38,538 nucleotides of DNA from a virus, in the IMG/VR virus record IMGVR_UViG_3300020595_000080, positions 1 through 38,538 of that record; one strand, given 5' to 3'. Each line of letters starts with the position of its first letter. Within the stretch, counting starts at the first letter, position 1. Shown one piece after another: positions 17,301 to 26,333 of this stretch. The translations under genes were made by a program, and so were the position numbers. A model generated the notes under the pieces. It was not told the origin of the DNA, ran no database searches, and saw nothing but the letters and a program-made list of their open reading frames with translations.

Positions 17301-20300
17301 CTTGACTAATTCCAAGGCTATTTGCTAGACCAAAAGTAGTGTTGTCTAATGCTGTGCTTGAATCATCGCCTGTTACAACAGTTTGACTTAACTGGTAGTT
17401 TTCTTGTACATTACGATATACAACTACTGCTGTTGGCTTGTTATTGTATGTTACTTTTACAACTACAACGTCACCGTTTTTAGAAACGTCAAACTCAGAA
17501 GCAAATGTTTCCATTTGCTCGTCATCTAGAGAGCCAATATAACTACTACTGTCATTAATGACAACCATGTTAGTGCTGTTTGGAATGAAGCCTACGTAAT
17601 CAATGTAGTCTTCTTGTAATGACCAGTTGTTGACATCAAACGCACCCGGTGTTAGGTTAGTTCTAGCTTTGTAAAGTTGATCTCTGTCGCCTGATACAAA
17701 TACAACGTCGCCTGTTCTGTAGTTTAAAGTTTCGTCAAAGCCGCCTTTGTACGCTTTAAACTTTGAGAACTCCCAAGTATACTCAACATTGTTAAACGTG
17801 CCGTTGTTTACAAAGTATAGCTTACCAGGCAAGCTTGTAGCGCCGCTGCCTGCTGCGCCAATAAATGCTTTATAAGTATCGCCGTTCTTACGAACTTTAA
17901 CATTAGATCCAAGGTGTAAGTTAGTTTGCGTATCAATAGTTACATAAGAACCTTGCTCTGCGAAGCTAGATCCCTTAAATTCATAAACAGAATACATACC
18001 TTGATTAGTATAAGCACTTGCTGTTCCGTCTGCGTCAGCTGGAATGTTGTAAACTTGTTCCCAGTTGCTGTTTAGAATGCTCGGAGCATCGTTGGAAACT
18101 GGTTCACCTGTTACTTGTCTATTTGTGTAGAACCAATATTCTGCGTCTACAAGTTCAGTAACACTTGTGTCAGTCGGTAGCGCAATATTAGTGCTAGTAT
18201 CAATTACAATAAGTTTACCGATGCCGTTTGCTACAGAACCAATACTTACTGCTTGTATATCACCAATTAGTCTGTCTGCTTGGTATACTGGGTTAGTGCT
18301 GCCAGATACTGCTAAGAATTCAAGCTCAGACGTATCGCTAAACAACTCGCCCTTGCTCCAAGCGCCTGCTGTATTAGATACAAACAGTGTAATATCAACG
18401 CCGTCTCTTTCGTAGAACTGAACTGTTGCTGTTGCGCCTGTTGTAACATCACGCACTACCTGTCCTACTAGTGGCTCAAATGGTTGACCACTAGTGTCAA
18501 ACTGTGTAAATCGTACTTTAATGTAACCATCCCATAAAGCGTCAACAGTTACTTCAGTGTTTGTATCAGTAGTTGTTAAACCAATAGTTGTTAAGTCTTT
18601 AAACTCGCCAGTTGTGTAGTTGGCTAACTGATTTACGTAAATGTTTACAGTGTCAGTAGCAGACAGTGTATCTGTAAGTGCTTTAGGAGCTCTTATTACC
18701 CAACGACTATCAAGCTTGGCGCCAGACACATCGTCTGCGTTTGGATAACCTTCGCTTGACAGTGTTCTAATAAACGAGTTAATGTTATTTTCACTATCTA
18801 CAGTTACGGTGTTTGTGTCAAGTACATTGTAGTAGTAATTACCAAATGTACTATCATTGCTCATGTCTACAAATACTAAACCTTTGCCCGTGTCAGACAA
18901 TGTAGATGTTAGTGTTGGTGTGTAGCTTGGTGTAGAAATCATCCAGAACCCGCTGTACACTGTGCCATCTGTATCTAGCTGCTTAACAAAATCACCAACA
19001 AATTCGCCAGTTGTTCTAAACATTGAATCTGTAGAGTTAAATGTGCCAGAAACTTTATTTAGGTATATCACATGCTTGTTTTCGTCATTAACGTGAACAT
19101 ACGCAACTACGCCAGCGCCAGTAGCAGTCTGTAATGTTTCGCCTATTTCTGGAGTAACGTTAGTGTTGTCAAAGAACACTACTATGTCAACACTGTTAAT
19201 AATACCGTGAGTGCCGCTAATAAAGCTGTCGTTGATGCCAGCAAACGTTCCGCCGAATGGCTGCTTGGCTGCTAGTGTTTCTTGATTTTGATTTCCGTAT
19301 GTAAGTGTATTCCACTGTAGCGACACTTGCCAATCGTTATCACTTGTAATAGTGTTATCGTACAATGCTTTAGGAGCACGTACAAGAATGTGATCAACTT
19401 GGTCAGTAAACGCAGACAAGTTAGTGTCTGTACGTATCGCATAGTTACCTATTGCCATTGCCGGTGTATTGTATCCTGCGTTACTTTGTTCGCCGAGGGT
19501 ATATACACCCTGTACTACACTCGAGAATGTATTAAAGTTTGCTCCTGCTGTCACTGACGGTAAATCAAACTTTGCTTTCCAAATTCTATCTTTGTAAGAA
19601 ACAATATCATCTTTATCGTAGTCCGTTGATAGCGAGAACGCACTCTTGTAGTTTGTCTTTACATTAGACGCATTCGGCGAACCTACTAATAACCATTTAC
19701 CGTCTTCACTCAAATCTACCGAAGCGCCAAACTTTTGATTATCAGCAGCATACGCCGCTGGTTCAATAACTTGAATCATTTTGTAGCCGACTCTACTACT
19801 GTTTCTCTTGTAAACAAAAAGGCGTCCGTTACTGTTATCTGGATCTCCGGCAATAATAACATTGCCAGAACGATTAGAAGCTATAACACTAGCAAATGTC
19901 TTAGAGTATTCAAAATCCGGATCATCTTCTGTATCAGGTCCTGTAATTTCCGAATCAACACTAAACAGGTTATTGTTTTCAAGTACTTTCCACTCGTCGG
20001 TGCCTACGTTGTCAAGCCATATAGTTGTATTCTCACGGAAGTACTGCTGTAGGTTAGTGTTAGCAGCATTTACGTCAGCGTGTCTAGCAGATTCGAATCT
20101 AGTTAATTCACCGTTAACATCTTCAGTGCCGTCAAAGTTACCACTTTCTCTAAGTGTTTTAAATTCTTCAGTATCGGGCATTTCTACTGTTACAATGTTA
20201 TGAGTTACGCCAGTTACCTTAGTTAAGAAGCTAAACTGCTCATAGTTTGTAACAGTATCTAGTGTCTTAGTGCTGTCAGCAAGGACCACGTCACTTGCTT

Positions 20301-23300
20301 CCATTCTCCATACAGAGTGTATTCCAATAACATCACCAACAGCAATATCTTCAATTTCGTGACTTGCTGTTATTTCAATGCTGTTAGCAGTTAGAATAAT
20401 GTTAGTGATTCTAGTATTAGTATCAACGTGTCTTAGAACGTTCCAGTTGCTGTTCTCGTTACCGACCCAGATAAACTCACCTTCGGGAACTTTGGAAATA
20501 TCAACACCGACAACATCGTCTAGTGTTGGAACAATAAGACTTACATCATCTTTATGTACATAACCAGCAGTGTTAACATAACTGTCAACAACAGTTTTTG
20601 CTGGGAATGGACTGTTGTTGTAGTTCTCAGTTTGTACTGAAACTTCGTATGGTCTAATTCTGTAAACTGTATCAGTTGGTGCTACAGGCACATCGCTTGT
20701 TAGCAAAATAGGCTGAGGATTTACAAGTATCTTAGATTCGTCAATGTTTATTTCAAGTTCGTCAAACGAGTCAACAGCGCCGTACTGGCCATCTCTAATT
20801 GCCCACTCTTCGTGGAACTCTAAACTGTCTTTTTCACTGCTTGCTAATACGTCAAACAGTTTGGATAAAGAGTTTACTGTTCCTTTTTCAAGGATCATGC
20901 CTTGGTAGAACTTGTACTGACTTACACTGTTATTAATGATATTCTCTAAGTAATTACGCTTTTGATAACCAATTAAGTGCTGAGCAAAACGCTGCTGCTC
21001 AGTATCAAGGTTATCACTATCAAGATCGTAAAAATCAGTAAACTGATTTACTTTGTATTCAAAGTTAGGTAGTAGTCCCTGGCGTGGCTTTTCGTCCAGC
21101 TTGACCCACTGACTTTCTACAAACTCATTGCTGCCTGCGATCTTTTCATCAGCAACATAGTAGAACTGCTTGAACTTAACAAGGCTGCCAATTGAGTATG
21201 CTTTAAACTGCTCCCATTCAGTAGCAGTAGCATCGTCGTATATAAACCCTGGAATATTTTTACTACCTGTCCATTCGTCAGTTCGGTATCCAAGTAGCTT
21301 AATGCGCTCTTGTCTGTACCCCGGCGTTTGATCGTAAATTACATCGTTGAACACAGTTTCGTTATCTAATAAAACAACGTGCTCAGTTTGGGTCATCGGT
21401 AATTCAACGTAAAATACCCCGGCGCCTGTGACGTCTGGATTTACGTAAAGAATAAAGTCATTATCTCGACGATTAATTGTTGTGTTATCAAGCTCTAAGT
21501 AAGTACCGTTAGCTTGTAACAAAGTATAATCATTTGGTCCTGTTGTAATATTAGACACAATAGAATAATTACTAGCTAATTGTAAGTACGAAGCACCTGG
21601 ACTTAAAGAAATAACTGCTCCGTCACTAAGTTCGTATAATGTCCAGAACATAAATTCACGAATAGTGTGGTCCCAATCTAATACTTTACCAATGTCTTGA
21701 TCAAAGAAATCAAACACAAAGCCCTTACTGGTCAAGTAAGATTCATAACTTAAAATAAAGTCTACTACTTCTTGTATTGTCGCAAACAGTGTACCGTACG
21801 GAACTTCAGTAACTGTACTTGTATCAAAGTTTGTTCTAATAACAGCGTCACGACCACCTGTAACAGGCAGATTAGGCAACTTAGCAAAGTTATTAAGATT
21901 AAACTCAATTTCTTGATTGTCCACTACGGTTCTATAGTAACTGTTGTTATTTCTAACTACAGTGCCCTTAGCATAAAAGTTACCACTTACCCATTCTACA
22001 AATTCTTCACTAACGCCGCCGACGTTAATTGTGCTGTCGCTTCCTCTCGAAGCAACTTTATGAGTTAAGAAGAAGCTGCGTGACTCACTGTATCCTTTAA
22101 CTAGGAAGCCTTCGGCCCGGCGCTCGATAATTACGCCGCTGTAGTTAATTAAATCAGTCGGAGAGCTTTCGTTAATAATAATTTGATAGTTTTCTTCAGG
22201 TACAAAAACGTTGCCCTTGTTTAGCGGAGTACGACTGTCAAGAATTAGCTTTAGCTTAGACTGGTCAGTAAAGCCTGCTAGTTTAAATCCTAACTGGTTC
22301 TTGATCGACGACAATGTAGTTTTATAATTTTTGTAAGAATTAGATACACTAGTTTTAGTAAATTCAGCAATGTAATTAACTATGCCACTAGTATGTAAAT
22401 CGGTTGTATCGGTAGTGTCTTGAGGGAAAGCAATATCCGCTAGGCGCAATCGAAGACCAGTCGGCTTGTATATTAAGTTGCCTGCCTTGTTTCTAATCTG
22501 GTTTACACGGTCAAAGCCAGCAGCAAACAATCTGCCCGGCTTGTTAAGGGCAAACGCAATAAGCATAGAGAACGGAAATTCGCTATGTCTGCGCCAAGCT
22601 GCTTCAACTGGACCGCCGTCGCCAAACACCCAAGGACGTTCGATGAGCTCCGAGCTGTAGTTAAACACTAGACCAATTTCAAGCGGAGAAACTAAATCGC
22701 CGCAATCGTCAACAGGAACAATGTTTATCAATCCTGGGCGCTTATAGTTGTCTCTATATTCAATTCTACGATCTTGATGGCGTAAGATACCTGCTTCGAT
22801 ATCTTCCCACATCAAGTAGTTTTCACTAGTATACGGAGCTTCGCCGTATGTTTCTTCCCACCATGTTGGCTTGATTGTTTCGCCTAGCATTTCCCATGGA
22901 TGAGTATGTGGACGATCAGTGTCGTAGTAGTATTTGTAAATTTCACGCCAAAAGCCAGGCAGTGCTACATTGTTATCGTCAAAGCTTGAACGATAGTTGT
23001 AGGTAAATCTGTTGTCTCTGTTAAATGTTTGACGAGTGTAATCAACTGTTACAAGTTTTGTCCACTGGAAAAAGTCTGCTAGCAGAGTCTTGTCAATATT
23101 GCTTCTGCTAATATTGTTCGGACGATAATAACTTGGACGTACTTCTAAAATGTCAAACTCAGTAGAGTCATACGCAACTTTAAGGTTGTTGTAAATTCTC
23201 TTTTCAAGCTCAAGTAATAGGTCATCACGGTAGTCGTCGTATGCTGTTACAATAGATCCGTCGTGCCCTTGAATGACATTTACTGGAGTTAAGTAAGTAT

Positions 23301-26300
23301 TGTCCGTAAACTTTGCTGGTTCGAACGCAGGATATAGTCCAAGCTTAGTCGGAGTTGGAGCAATGTAGTTACCTTTTGTACTGTCGTATTCATAAATGGT
23401 AATTACATCCTGCGGCTGCTTGGTTGCTGTTACTACCGCATAGCCTTCATCGTTGAAGGTATAGTCTTTACCGTGGATAAGCTGTACATCATTTAGGTAC
23501 ACCAATGATGCTTTGTAGCTCGGAGTAGAAAGATCAAAGTTTTCACCAAGTGGGAAATAAATCTCATCTGAATCTTCTACAGTATGCTCGGTCATAATAG
23601 CGCCGCTGTACGGAACCATGTCACTGAAGTAGAACACATCAGAAACTGATTTGCTTTTGTTAAGCTCTTGTAGAATTCTGTCAACGTGATTCTTTTGTGA
23701 ACCATCAAAGCCTAGGTTTTCAGCAACAGTCAAAAACTCTCGCTTGAATCTGCTGTACTCAGTTTTAGCAAACTTAATACTCTTTACTAAGTTAACTTCT
23801 CTTTCAGTTGTATGGTACAACGGCAAGTTCATCGGCGCACTGTGCTGTAAGAATCTACGACCGTTAGCTGTTACGTTGCCCAGGTCACGTAGGTTACTTG
23901 TGCCAGGGTATTTGCCGTTAAATCCTGTAGTGTGTTCAACGATAGTCGAAACGTGATCGTTAATTTCACCAAGTGTAAAATCATCTAGCTGATCGTTATT
24001 TGGATTTCTTTCCATGCTATACGGAAACTCGTAGTACCCGGTATTGGTTTTAAGTTGACTGCTATTTGTTTTAAGTAAAATTACATCGTCTTTTTCAAGA
24101 TCTTTTACAAATACAATTTTAGCAAAGTTAGCAGGGTGTTGTTCAATTGTGTAGTCAACATCTTTAACTTGGAAGTCATTATTTCTGTAAACAATAATAT
24201 CCATAGATTCAACATAATCGTAACTGTCAACATAGCTATCAATTAGAATGTCAGTAAAAGTATTGTCGTAAACATACTGTCGTATTACAAACTGTCTACT
24301 CGAATCAACTTTAGTCCAGCCAGTTTGCTGTGTGTAAGAATCAATGTCTGTGTACAAGTGTAAATAACCAAGCACTGTGGTTTGTGTTTTTACATCTTGA
24401 TTTTCAACATAGGTAAACGTGTCAGTCGAAAGATCCGACTGGAAGACAATGTCGCCTACATTAGTAATGTTTTTGTAAGATAACGGAAAGCCTAATTCAT
24501 TGTCGTTTGATCCGGTTCCTTCCTTGTAACTAAACATCTTAGTACCAGTAAAAGTAGTCGACGGATAAATTGTTGCGTCAGCAAAGCTGTAACCGTTTTC
24601 GTCAAATACGTCAAACAGCGGAGCTTGGTTCACTGCTGTTTTCTTTTGTGTGTTTATCCAAGCGCTGTTTTTGTAATGTAAAGTAGTGCCTTTGAATTTG
24701 TTGCCGCTTTTAATCAATACAGTTTCGCCCTCTGCAGGAACACTGTCACTTTCTTCTACAAGTGTTATCTGTCTTTGGCCACTGACATTAGCATCATCAA
24801 CAACAGTTCCGTCGTAAGTAAAGTATTTTACTCTAAAGATTCTATTCTTTACTAATGGATCAGGATCGTTAGTAAACATTACTCGCTGACCATTAGCAAG
24901 CTCTACACCATCTACAAAGTAACCTAAGCTGCCTTCAATAGTAGAAAATACGTCAGCGGTAAAATCGTCAACTAAGTCGACGCTTGTTTTAGCCTGTGTA
25001 CCGAAGTTAGAAAGCTTAATGCCACTATTAAATTCAATAATTGGGCGACTTGCTTGTGCTGTAGCATCAACACTTACAGGTTGATTGTTAGCAGCAGCGC
25101 TCGCTTCAATAACACTCTTATGGAACCAACGGTTATGTCTTGTCCATAAATTACCATCATTTGCCGAACGATTAATTGTGATGTAATCTTTGTCTTGCGA
25201 GTAGCCTAGTGCTTTACTGTATGGTAAATTGTCAAAGCCTAGTGTGTCAAAATTCACTGTAATTTCTTCAGTGAACTCAGTAGCAACATCTAGTGAATCT
25301 TCAGCTATCAGTTTAATGCTCGATCCTACGCCTTCTACATAAAACTCTTTGTTAGCGTAAGAAGCCGGTGTAACGTCGCCGATGAACTGAATTTTCATTC
25401 CGTTGCTAAGCGCTACGCCGTTGCCGGAAGTGTATGTTTTCATCCCAACAATCTCACTGCTTACATCAATAGCAGAAGCATCTTGAAGATCCTTAACTTC
25501 AATCTTACCATGAATATTAACATCGTTAGCAGCAACATACCAAATGTTGTCTGGAGCAGAAGTACTCAGCTCAATAGTTACTATGCCTTTTTCTAATCCT
25601 TGGACATCTACACCTTCGTACAATAGAATAGAAGAGCTATCAAGATCAAACTCAGTTTCAGTTGTAAGCTTAGACTTAAACGTAATCGGAAAGTCTGGAA
25701 GGTTTACGTCAAACTTATACTTTACGCCCCTGTATAAAGTTAGTGACGGATTAGGTGTTTCGCCGTCCGGCGTGAATATGTAGCTGTACGAGTCTAAGTT
25801 ATCACTCAGTCGTACTGTAAATGTGCTTTCAACTTCGGTGCTTTGGCCAGCAATACTAATAGTCTGCGGTCCGGTTGGTAACCAAAAGTACTCTCTAAAG
25901 TTAGTAAATTTGTCCCAATCGATATACGGGTTCCAAGCATAGAATTCTTGCTCGTTTACTACGTTATGGTCTTGGATCGATCTGTTGTAGTTTTTAAGAC
26001 TATTCATGTAATCGTTGTAGTCTCTATAAAGAAGAACGTTACCTAACTCGTCTTTGGCTACGGCTGCTGACTCAAGTTGATAATCCTCACGGGAAGTGCT
26101 TACGTCTTGAACATATACGTCATCTGCTGTAAATGCTTTAGCAGTTTTACGCCCTACATAACCATTGAGCTTGTTAACAACACCAGGTTGTATCATCTGG
26201 TCTAAGGTAGAACTAAGAAACTTCGAGTTAGAAGGTGTTCTAAAAATACGTGGTAAGTGCTCTTCACTTCTACGTTTTGACTTTCCTTTTACCGGAAGCT

Positions 26301-26331
26301 TTGGTTCGTCTTGAAAATTATCGTAAGCCAT
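11323..26331 (-). CDS. Giant modular baseplate/tail structural protein (5002 residues)
   Basis: One uninterrupted frame of 15 kb, far longer than the genes 7 and 8 that follow gene 6 in T4. The N-terminal ~170 residues (PRIFRTPSNSKFL, LDQMIQPGVVNKLNGYVGR, FYAWNPYIDWDKFTNFREYF) and a Trp-rich core at about 1128-1300 (GFWREIYKYYYD, PTWWEETYG, WVFGDGGPVEAAWRRHSEFP) resemble the large structural proteins of cyanophages. Further modules are: four CBM5/12-like segments (about 1440-1488, 1704-1750, 2229-2270, 2858-2910), FG-GAP-like propeller blades (2145-2225 and 2943-3165), a duplicated pair of segments around 2317 and 2545, 'GxGYxxAPxI' repeats (3573-3635, 3941-4024) and beta-sandwich repeats from about 4190 to the end. 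No signal peptide or catalytic motif is evident. It starts two bases after gp6 with a strong AGGAGGT. Likely role: baseplate periphery linking wedges to fibres, and glycan contact (inferred). Confidence 0.85.
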   Translation of the reverse strand: MAYDNFQDEPKLPVKGKSKRRSEEHLPRIFRTPSNSKFLSSTLDQMIQPGVVNKLNGYVGRKTAKAFTADDVYVQDVSTSREDYQLESAAVAKDELGNVLLYRDYNDYMNSLKNYNRSIQDHNVVNEQEFYAWNPYIDWDKFTNFREYFWLPTGPQTISIAGQSTEVESTFTVRLSDNLDSYSYIFTPDGETPNPSLTLYRGVKYKFDVNLPDFPITFKSKLTTETEFDLDSSSILLYEGVDVQGLEKGIVTIELSTSAPDNIWYVAANDVNIHGKIEVKDLQDASAIDVSSEIVGMKTYTSGNGVALSNGMKIQFIGDVTPASYANKEFYVEGVGSSIKLIAEDSLDVATEFTEEITVNFDTLGFDNLPYSKALGYSQDKDYITINRSANDGNLWTRHNRWFHKSVIEASAAANNQPVSVDATAQASRPIIEFNSGIKLSNFGTQAKTSVDLVDDFTADVFSTIEGSLGYFVDGVELANGQRVMFTNDPDPLVKNRIFRVKYFTYDGTVVDDANVSGQRQITLVEESDSVPAEGETVLIKSGNKFKGTTLHYKNSAWINTQKKTAVNQAPLFDVFDENGYSFADATIYPSTTFTGTKMFSYKEGTGSNDNELGFPLSYKNITNVGDIVFQSDLSTDTFTYVENQDVKTQTTVLGYLHLYTDIDSYTQQTGWTKVDSSRQFVIRQYVYDNTFTDILIDSYVDSYDYVESMDIIVYRNNDFQVKDVDYTIEQHPANFAKIVFVKDLEKDDVILLKTNSSQLKTNTGYYEFPYSMERNPNNDQLDDFTLGEINDHVSTIVEHTTGFNGKYPGTSNLRDLGNVTANGRRFLQHSAPMNLPLYHTTEREVNLVKSIKFAKTEYSRFKREFLTVAENLGFDGSQKNHVDRILQELNKSKSVSDVFYFSDMVPYSGAIMTEHTVEDSDEIYFPLGENFDLSTPSYKASLVYLNDVQLIHGKDYTFNDEGYAVVTATKQPQDVITIYEYDSTKGNYIAPTPTKLGLYPAFEPAKFTDNTYLTPVNVIQGHDGSIVTAYDDYRDDLLLELEKRIYNNLKVAYDSTEFDILEVRPSYYRPNNISRSNIDKTLLADFFQWTKLVTVDYTRQTFNRDNRFTYNYRSSFDDNNVALPGFWREIYKYYYDTDRPHTHPWEMLGETIKPTWWEETYGEAPYTSENYLMWEDIEAGILRHQDRRIEYRDNYKRPGLINIVPVDDCGDLVSPLEIGLVFNYSSELIERPWVFGDGGPVEAAWRRHSEFPFSMLIAFALNKPGRLFAAGFDRVNQIRNKAGNLIYKPTGLRLRLADIAFPQDTTDTTDLHTSGIVNYIAEFTKTSVSNSYKNYKTTLSSIKNQLGFKLAGFTDQSKLKLILDSRTPLNKGNVFVPEENYQIIINESSPTDLINYSGVIIERRAEGFLVKGYSESRSFFLTHKVASRGSDSTINVGGVSEEFVEWVSGNFYAKGTVVRNNNSYYRTVVDNQEIEFNLNNFAKLPNLPVTGGRDAVIRTNFDTSTVTEVPYGTLFATIQEVVDFILSYESYLTSKGFVFDFFDQDIGKVLDWDHTIREFMFWTLYELSDGAVISLSPGASYLQLASNYSIVSNITTGPNDYTLLQANGTYLELDNTTINRRDNDFILYVNPDVTGAGVFYVELPMTQTEHVVLLDNETVFNDVIYDQTPGYRQERIKLLGYRTDEWTGSKNIPGFIYDDATATEWEQFKAYSIGSLVKFKQFYYVADEKIAGSNEFVESQWVKLDEKPRQGLLPNFEYKVNQFTDFYDLDSDNLDTEQQRFAQHLIGYQKRNYLENIINNSVSQYKFYQGMILEKGTVNSLSKLFDVLASSEKDSLEFHEEWAIRDGQYGAVDSFDELEINIDESKILVNPQPILLTSDVPVAPTDTVYRIRPYEVSVQTENYNNSPFPAKTVVDSYVNTAGYVHKDDVSLIVPTLDDVVGVDISKVPEGEFIWVGNENSNWNVLRHVDTNTRITNIILTANSIEITASHEIEDIAVGDVIGIHSVWRMEASDVVLADSTKTLDTVTNYEQFSFLTKVTGVTHNIVTVEMPDTEEFKTLRESGNFDGTEDVNGELTRFESARHADVNAANTNLQQYFRENTTIWLDNVGTDEWKVLENNNLFSVDSEITGPDTEDDPDFEYSKTFASVIASNRSGNVIIAGDPDNSNGRLFVYKRNSSRVGYKMIQVIEPAAYAADNQKFGASVDLSEDGKWLLVGSPNASNVKTNYKSAFSLSTDYDKDDIVSYKDRIWKAKFDLPSVTAGANFNTFSSVVQGVYTLGEQSNAGYNTPAMAIGNYAIRTDTNLSAFTDQVDHILVRAPKALYDNTITSDNDWQVSLQWNTLTYGNQNQETLAAKQPFGGTFAGINDSFISGTHGIINSVDIVVFFDNTNVTPEIGETLQTATGAGVVAYVHVNDENKHVIYLNKVSGTFNSTDSMFRTTGEFVGDFVKQLDTDGTVYSGFWMISTPSYTPTLTSTLSDTGKGLVFVDMSNDSTFGNYYYNVLDTNTVTVDSENNINSFIRTLSSEGYPNADDVSGAKLDSRWVIRAPKALTDTLSATDTVNIYVNQLANYTTGEFKDLTTIGLTTTDTNTEVTVDALWDGYIKVRFTQFDTSGQPFEPLVGQVVRDVTTGATATVQFYERDGVDITLFVSNTAGAWSKGELFSDTSELEFLAVSGSTNPVYQADRLIGDIQAVSIGSVANGIGKLIVIDTSTNIALPTDTSVTELVDAEYWFYTNRQVTGEPVSNDAPSILNSNWEQVYNIPADADGTASAYTNQGMYSVYEFKGSSFAEQGSYVTIDTQTNLHLGSNVKVRKNGDTYKAFIGAAGSGATSLPGKLYFVNNGTFNNVEYTWEFSKFKAYKGGFDETLNYRTGDVVFVSGDRDQLYKARTNLTPGAFDVNNWSLQEDYIDYVGFIPNSTNMVVINDSSSYIGSLDDEQMETFASEFDVSKNGDVVVVKVTYNNKPTAVVVYRNVQENYQLSQTVVTGDDSSTALDNTTFGLANSLGISQDGMYIAISAPLADTYHYNEGQVFIYKQVSGQFELHRTLENLSYSSGEEFGYNLDFNGDKLAISSRNGNAIVPTTLDSNSTTFDNNFTKFSYTNEYQGIVYLYEKVDDEFLLAQKIDVAAQDLVNFGKHIRLTNNNIFVGIPIKPQTDATTYMGEIYSFKINTVGSPIWSVKRAIQPTVDVNKIKEVYLYNTKTNQKITSLDYLDPFQGKIAGAADQEISYKTNDDPAMYSVATGTLVTDDLALSRTIILDPKSPWGPEQVGKVWWDLSNARFINAYQNDIVYSSQTWNTLFEGSTIDVYEWIESDYTPSAYDKLSLANNREAVRNSITGTSKYSDSAYVTKRVYDSISKTFSIKYYFWVKNKDTVPATMSRNINVKQIASYIANPVSNNLETISFLSSDRFVLNNVNKHLVGNDVALNVQFYTASDQRTNVHTQYKIVSEGLETSQPTDDIVNKWFDSLIGYDINKFPVPDPTIPTKYRYGTLSKPRQSWFVNRLEALKQLIERVNYVLVDNLIVDDKSLTALFDADLPASISEGLYDQAVDDLDDLNDIQVEKVSPAKLTPVVENGKIERVEITDAGRGYKVAPKIEVFGIGTDAEIEVTINSLGKVATATVVNKGANYRTTDTILSVRKFSVLVNNDNTIGGKWSIYERDNTAKVWNRTKKQSYDTTLYWDYTDWYATGYNNNTRIDHIVERSNQLVNANISRNEVVKINNIGTGGWLLLRRVNTTNSLDYTVDYETIGRENGTIQFSSNLYLPPAFGYDSNSFDIRNYDFLPTVELRVILNEIKDSIFVDDLLEEFNKLFFASLRYVLSEQVNVDWVFKTSFVKAKHNVGQLRKDVTFNNDNLADYEDYIKEVKPFKSKIREYLSSYERLEPTRSFVTDFDLTPVYDNTTGTLQHPTSKIRNNEIEILNEFVQDYPNKHWYDNAGYELTAAHINDAGTGYYTAPVITISGGGGSGAELKAYIGTSGKVNKVEIVNAGSGYTSAPTITLNNNLKEGGTPASISIEVGNGLVRSLKTAMKFDRTAKKFTITNIDAQETFTASGSNFEYDLKWPMQLYNSDITITANGVELLRSEYTFENVVNTDKSYKRELGRITTTQRLEQGTTVVVSYKKAIDILNAPDRIGKFYAPTTGQLDNDLTQLMTGVDYGGVEVKGVGFDQIQGWDNDAWYTSEWDAYDDTNDDEVFSFDESTVELTLSTPLETGIQYNVYLNNVRLDDPNFDGSTVIENPNAIMRTLTGDGVTDTFYLDDFKLETIQADGNNTGVVINYDSSDKLVIRKSTSDGSYALNPNSIDTELSGGNLAYGNARGILAEDITIDGEGFVTPINSGSVEEHVPGHVLDTVNIKVYELPFGTNSDISTNIHYGNGTATDFAVDAAIVDMTQVIVKVNDELQVYNTDFTVDFETKLVKFTSAPTDRAVISINNFGTSGANILDSDTFTSDGSTINVLTSATYEDDLQSIVSVNGQSVDHVIVEENNKATIVLGDPATANEKIEYTVFSANTDKNYSKVTVESLVADGSSVAYDLTTKPESTVPYEWNTVVIANNRLLDPGYVQRFTVSASTSAYVLDNLLLDITNIAGYMLQVVLNGVELEPTTQFTWEPSTGTVVLASSVTLTADTELEVYVRYNSDYSFGSFDTGNDFVADNTAITFSNTYAASTDIKVVTFTNHDHKNIEWQRIQVKDRDLTEGTAEYARLSNIQRGKIELDSPAYDSQYVWVSKNGVLLVPNGDYYLDNSKQIITLANAVAPDDEFIVVHFAADPLIKSFGWQQFKDILNRTHYQNFDVDKRFTLSNALNWYDKEIVVSDASALTTPSVNGIPGVVWIEGERIEYFIKDGNSLKNLRRGTLGTGIKDVYAESTVGMELSGKNNIPYKDEVYTTKFTADGTSTDYTLDFTPDSVNEFDVFVAGKRMRKTTLESYQVDNAMDSPEGDITLPAEFTVTNNILSLTTAPIENTTVVVVRKKGRTWSDPNKTLADSETDIAKFLRSTPVDLP

Positions 26332-26333
26332 TG

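Noticed and set aside
19327-20203. Plus-strand frames of up to 113 codons inside the giant gene
   Set aside because: They are shadows of a gene with strong domain signals on the other strand and have Cys/Ser/Val-rich, non-protein-like composition.
11323-26331. Possibility that the 5002-codon frame is several genes fused by sequencing or assembly error
   Set aside because: The frame stays open throughout, there are no internal ribosome-site/ATG junctions of the kind seen between the neighbouring genes, and no internal late promoter was found.
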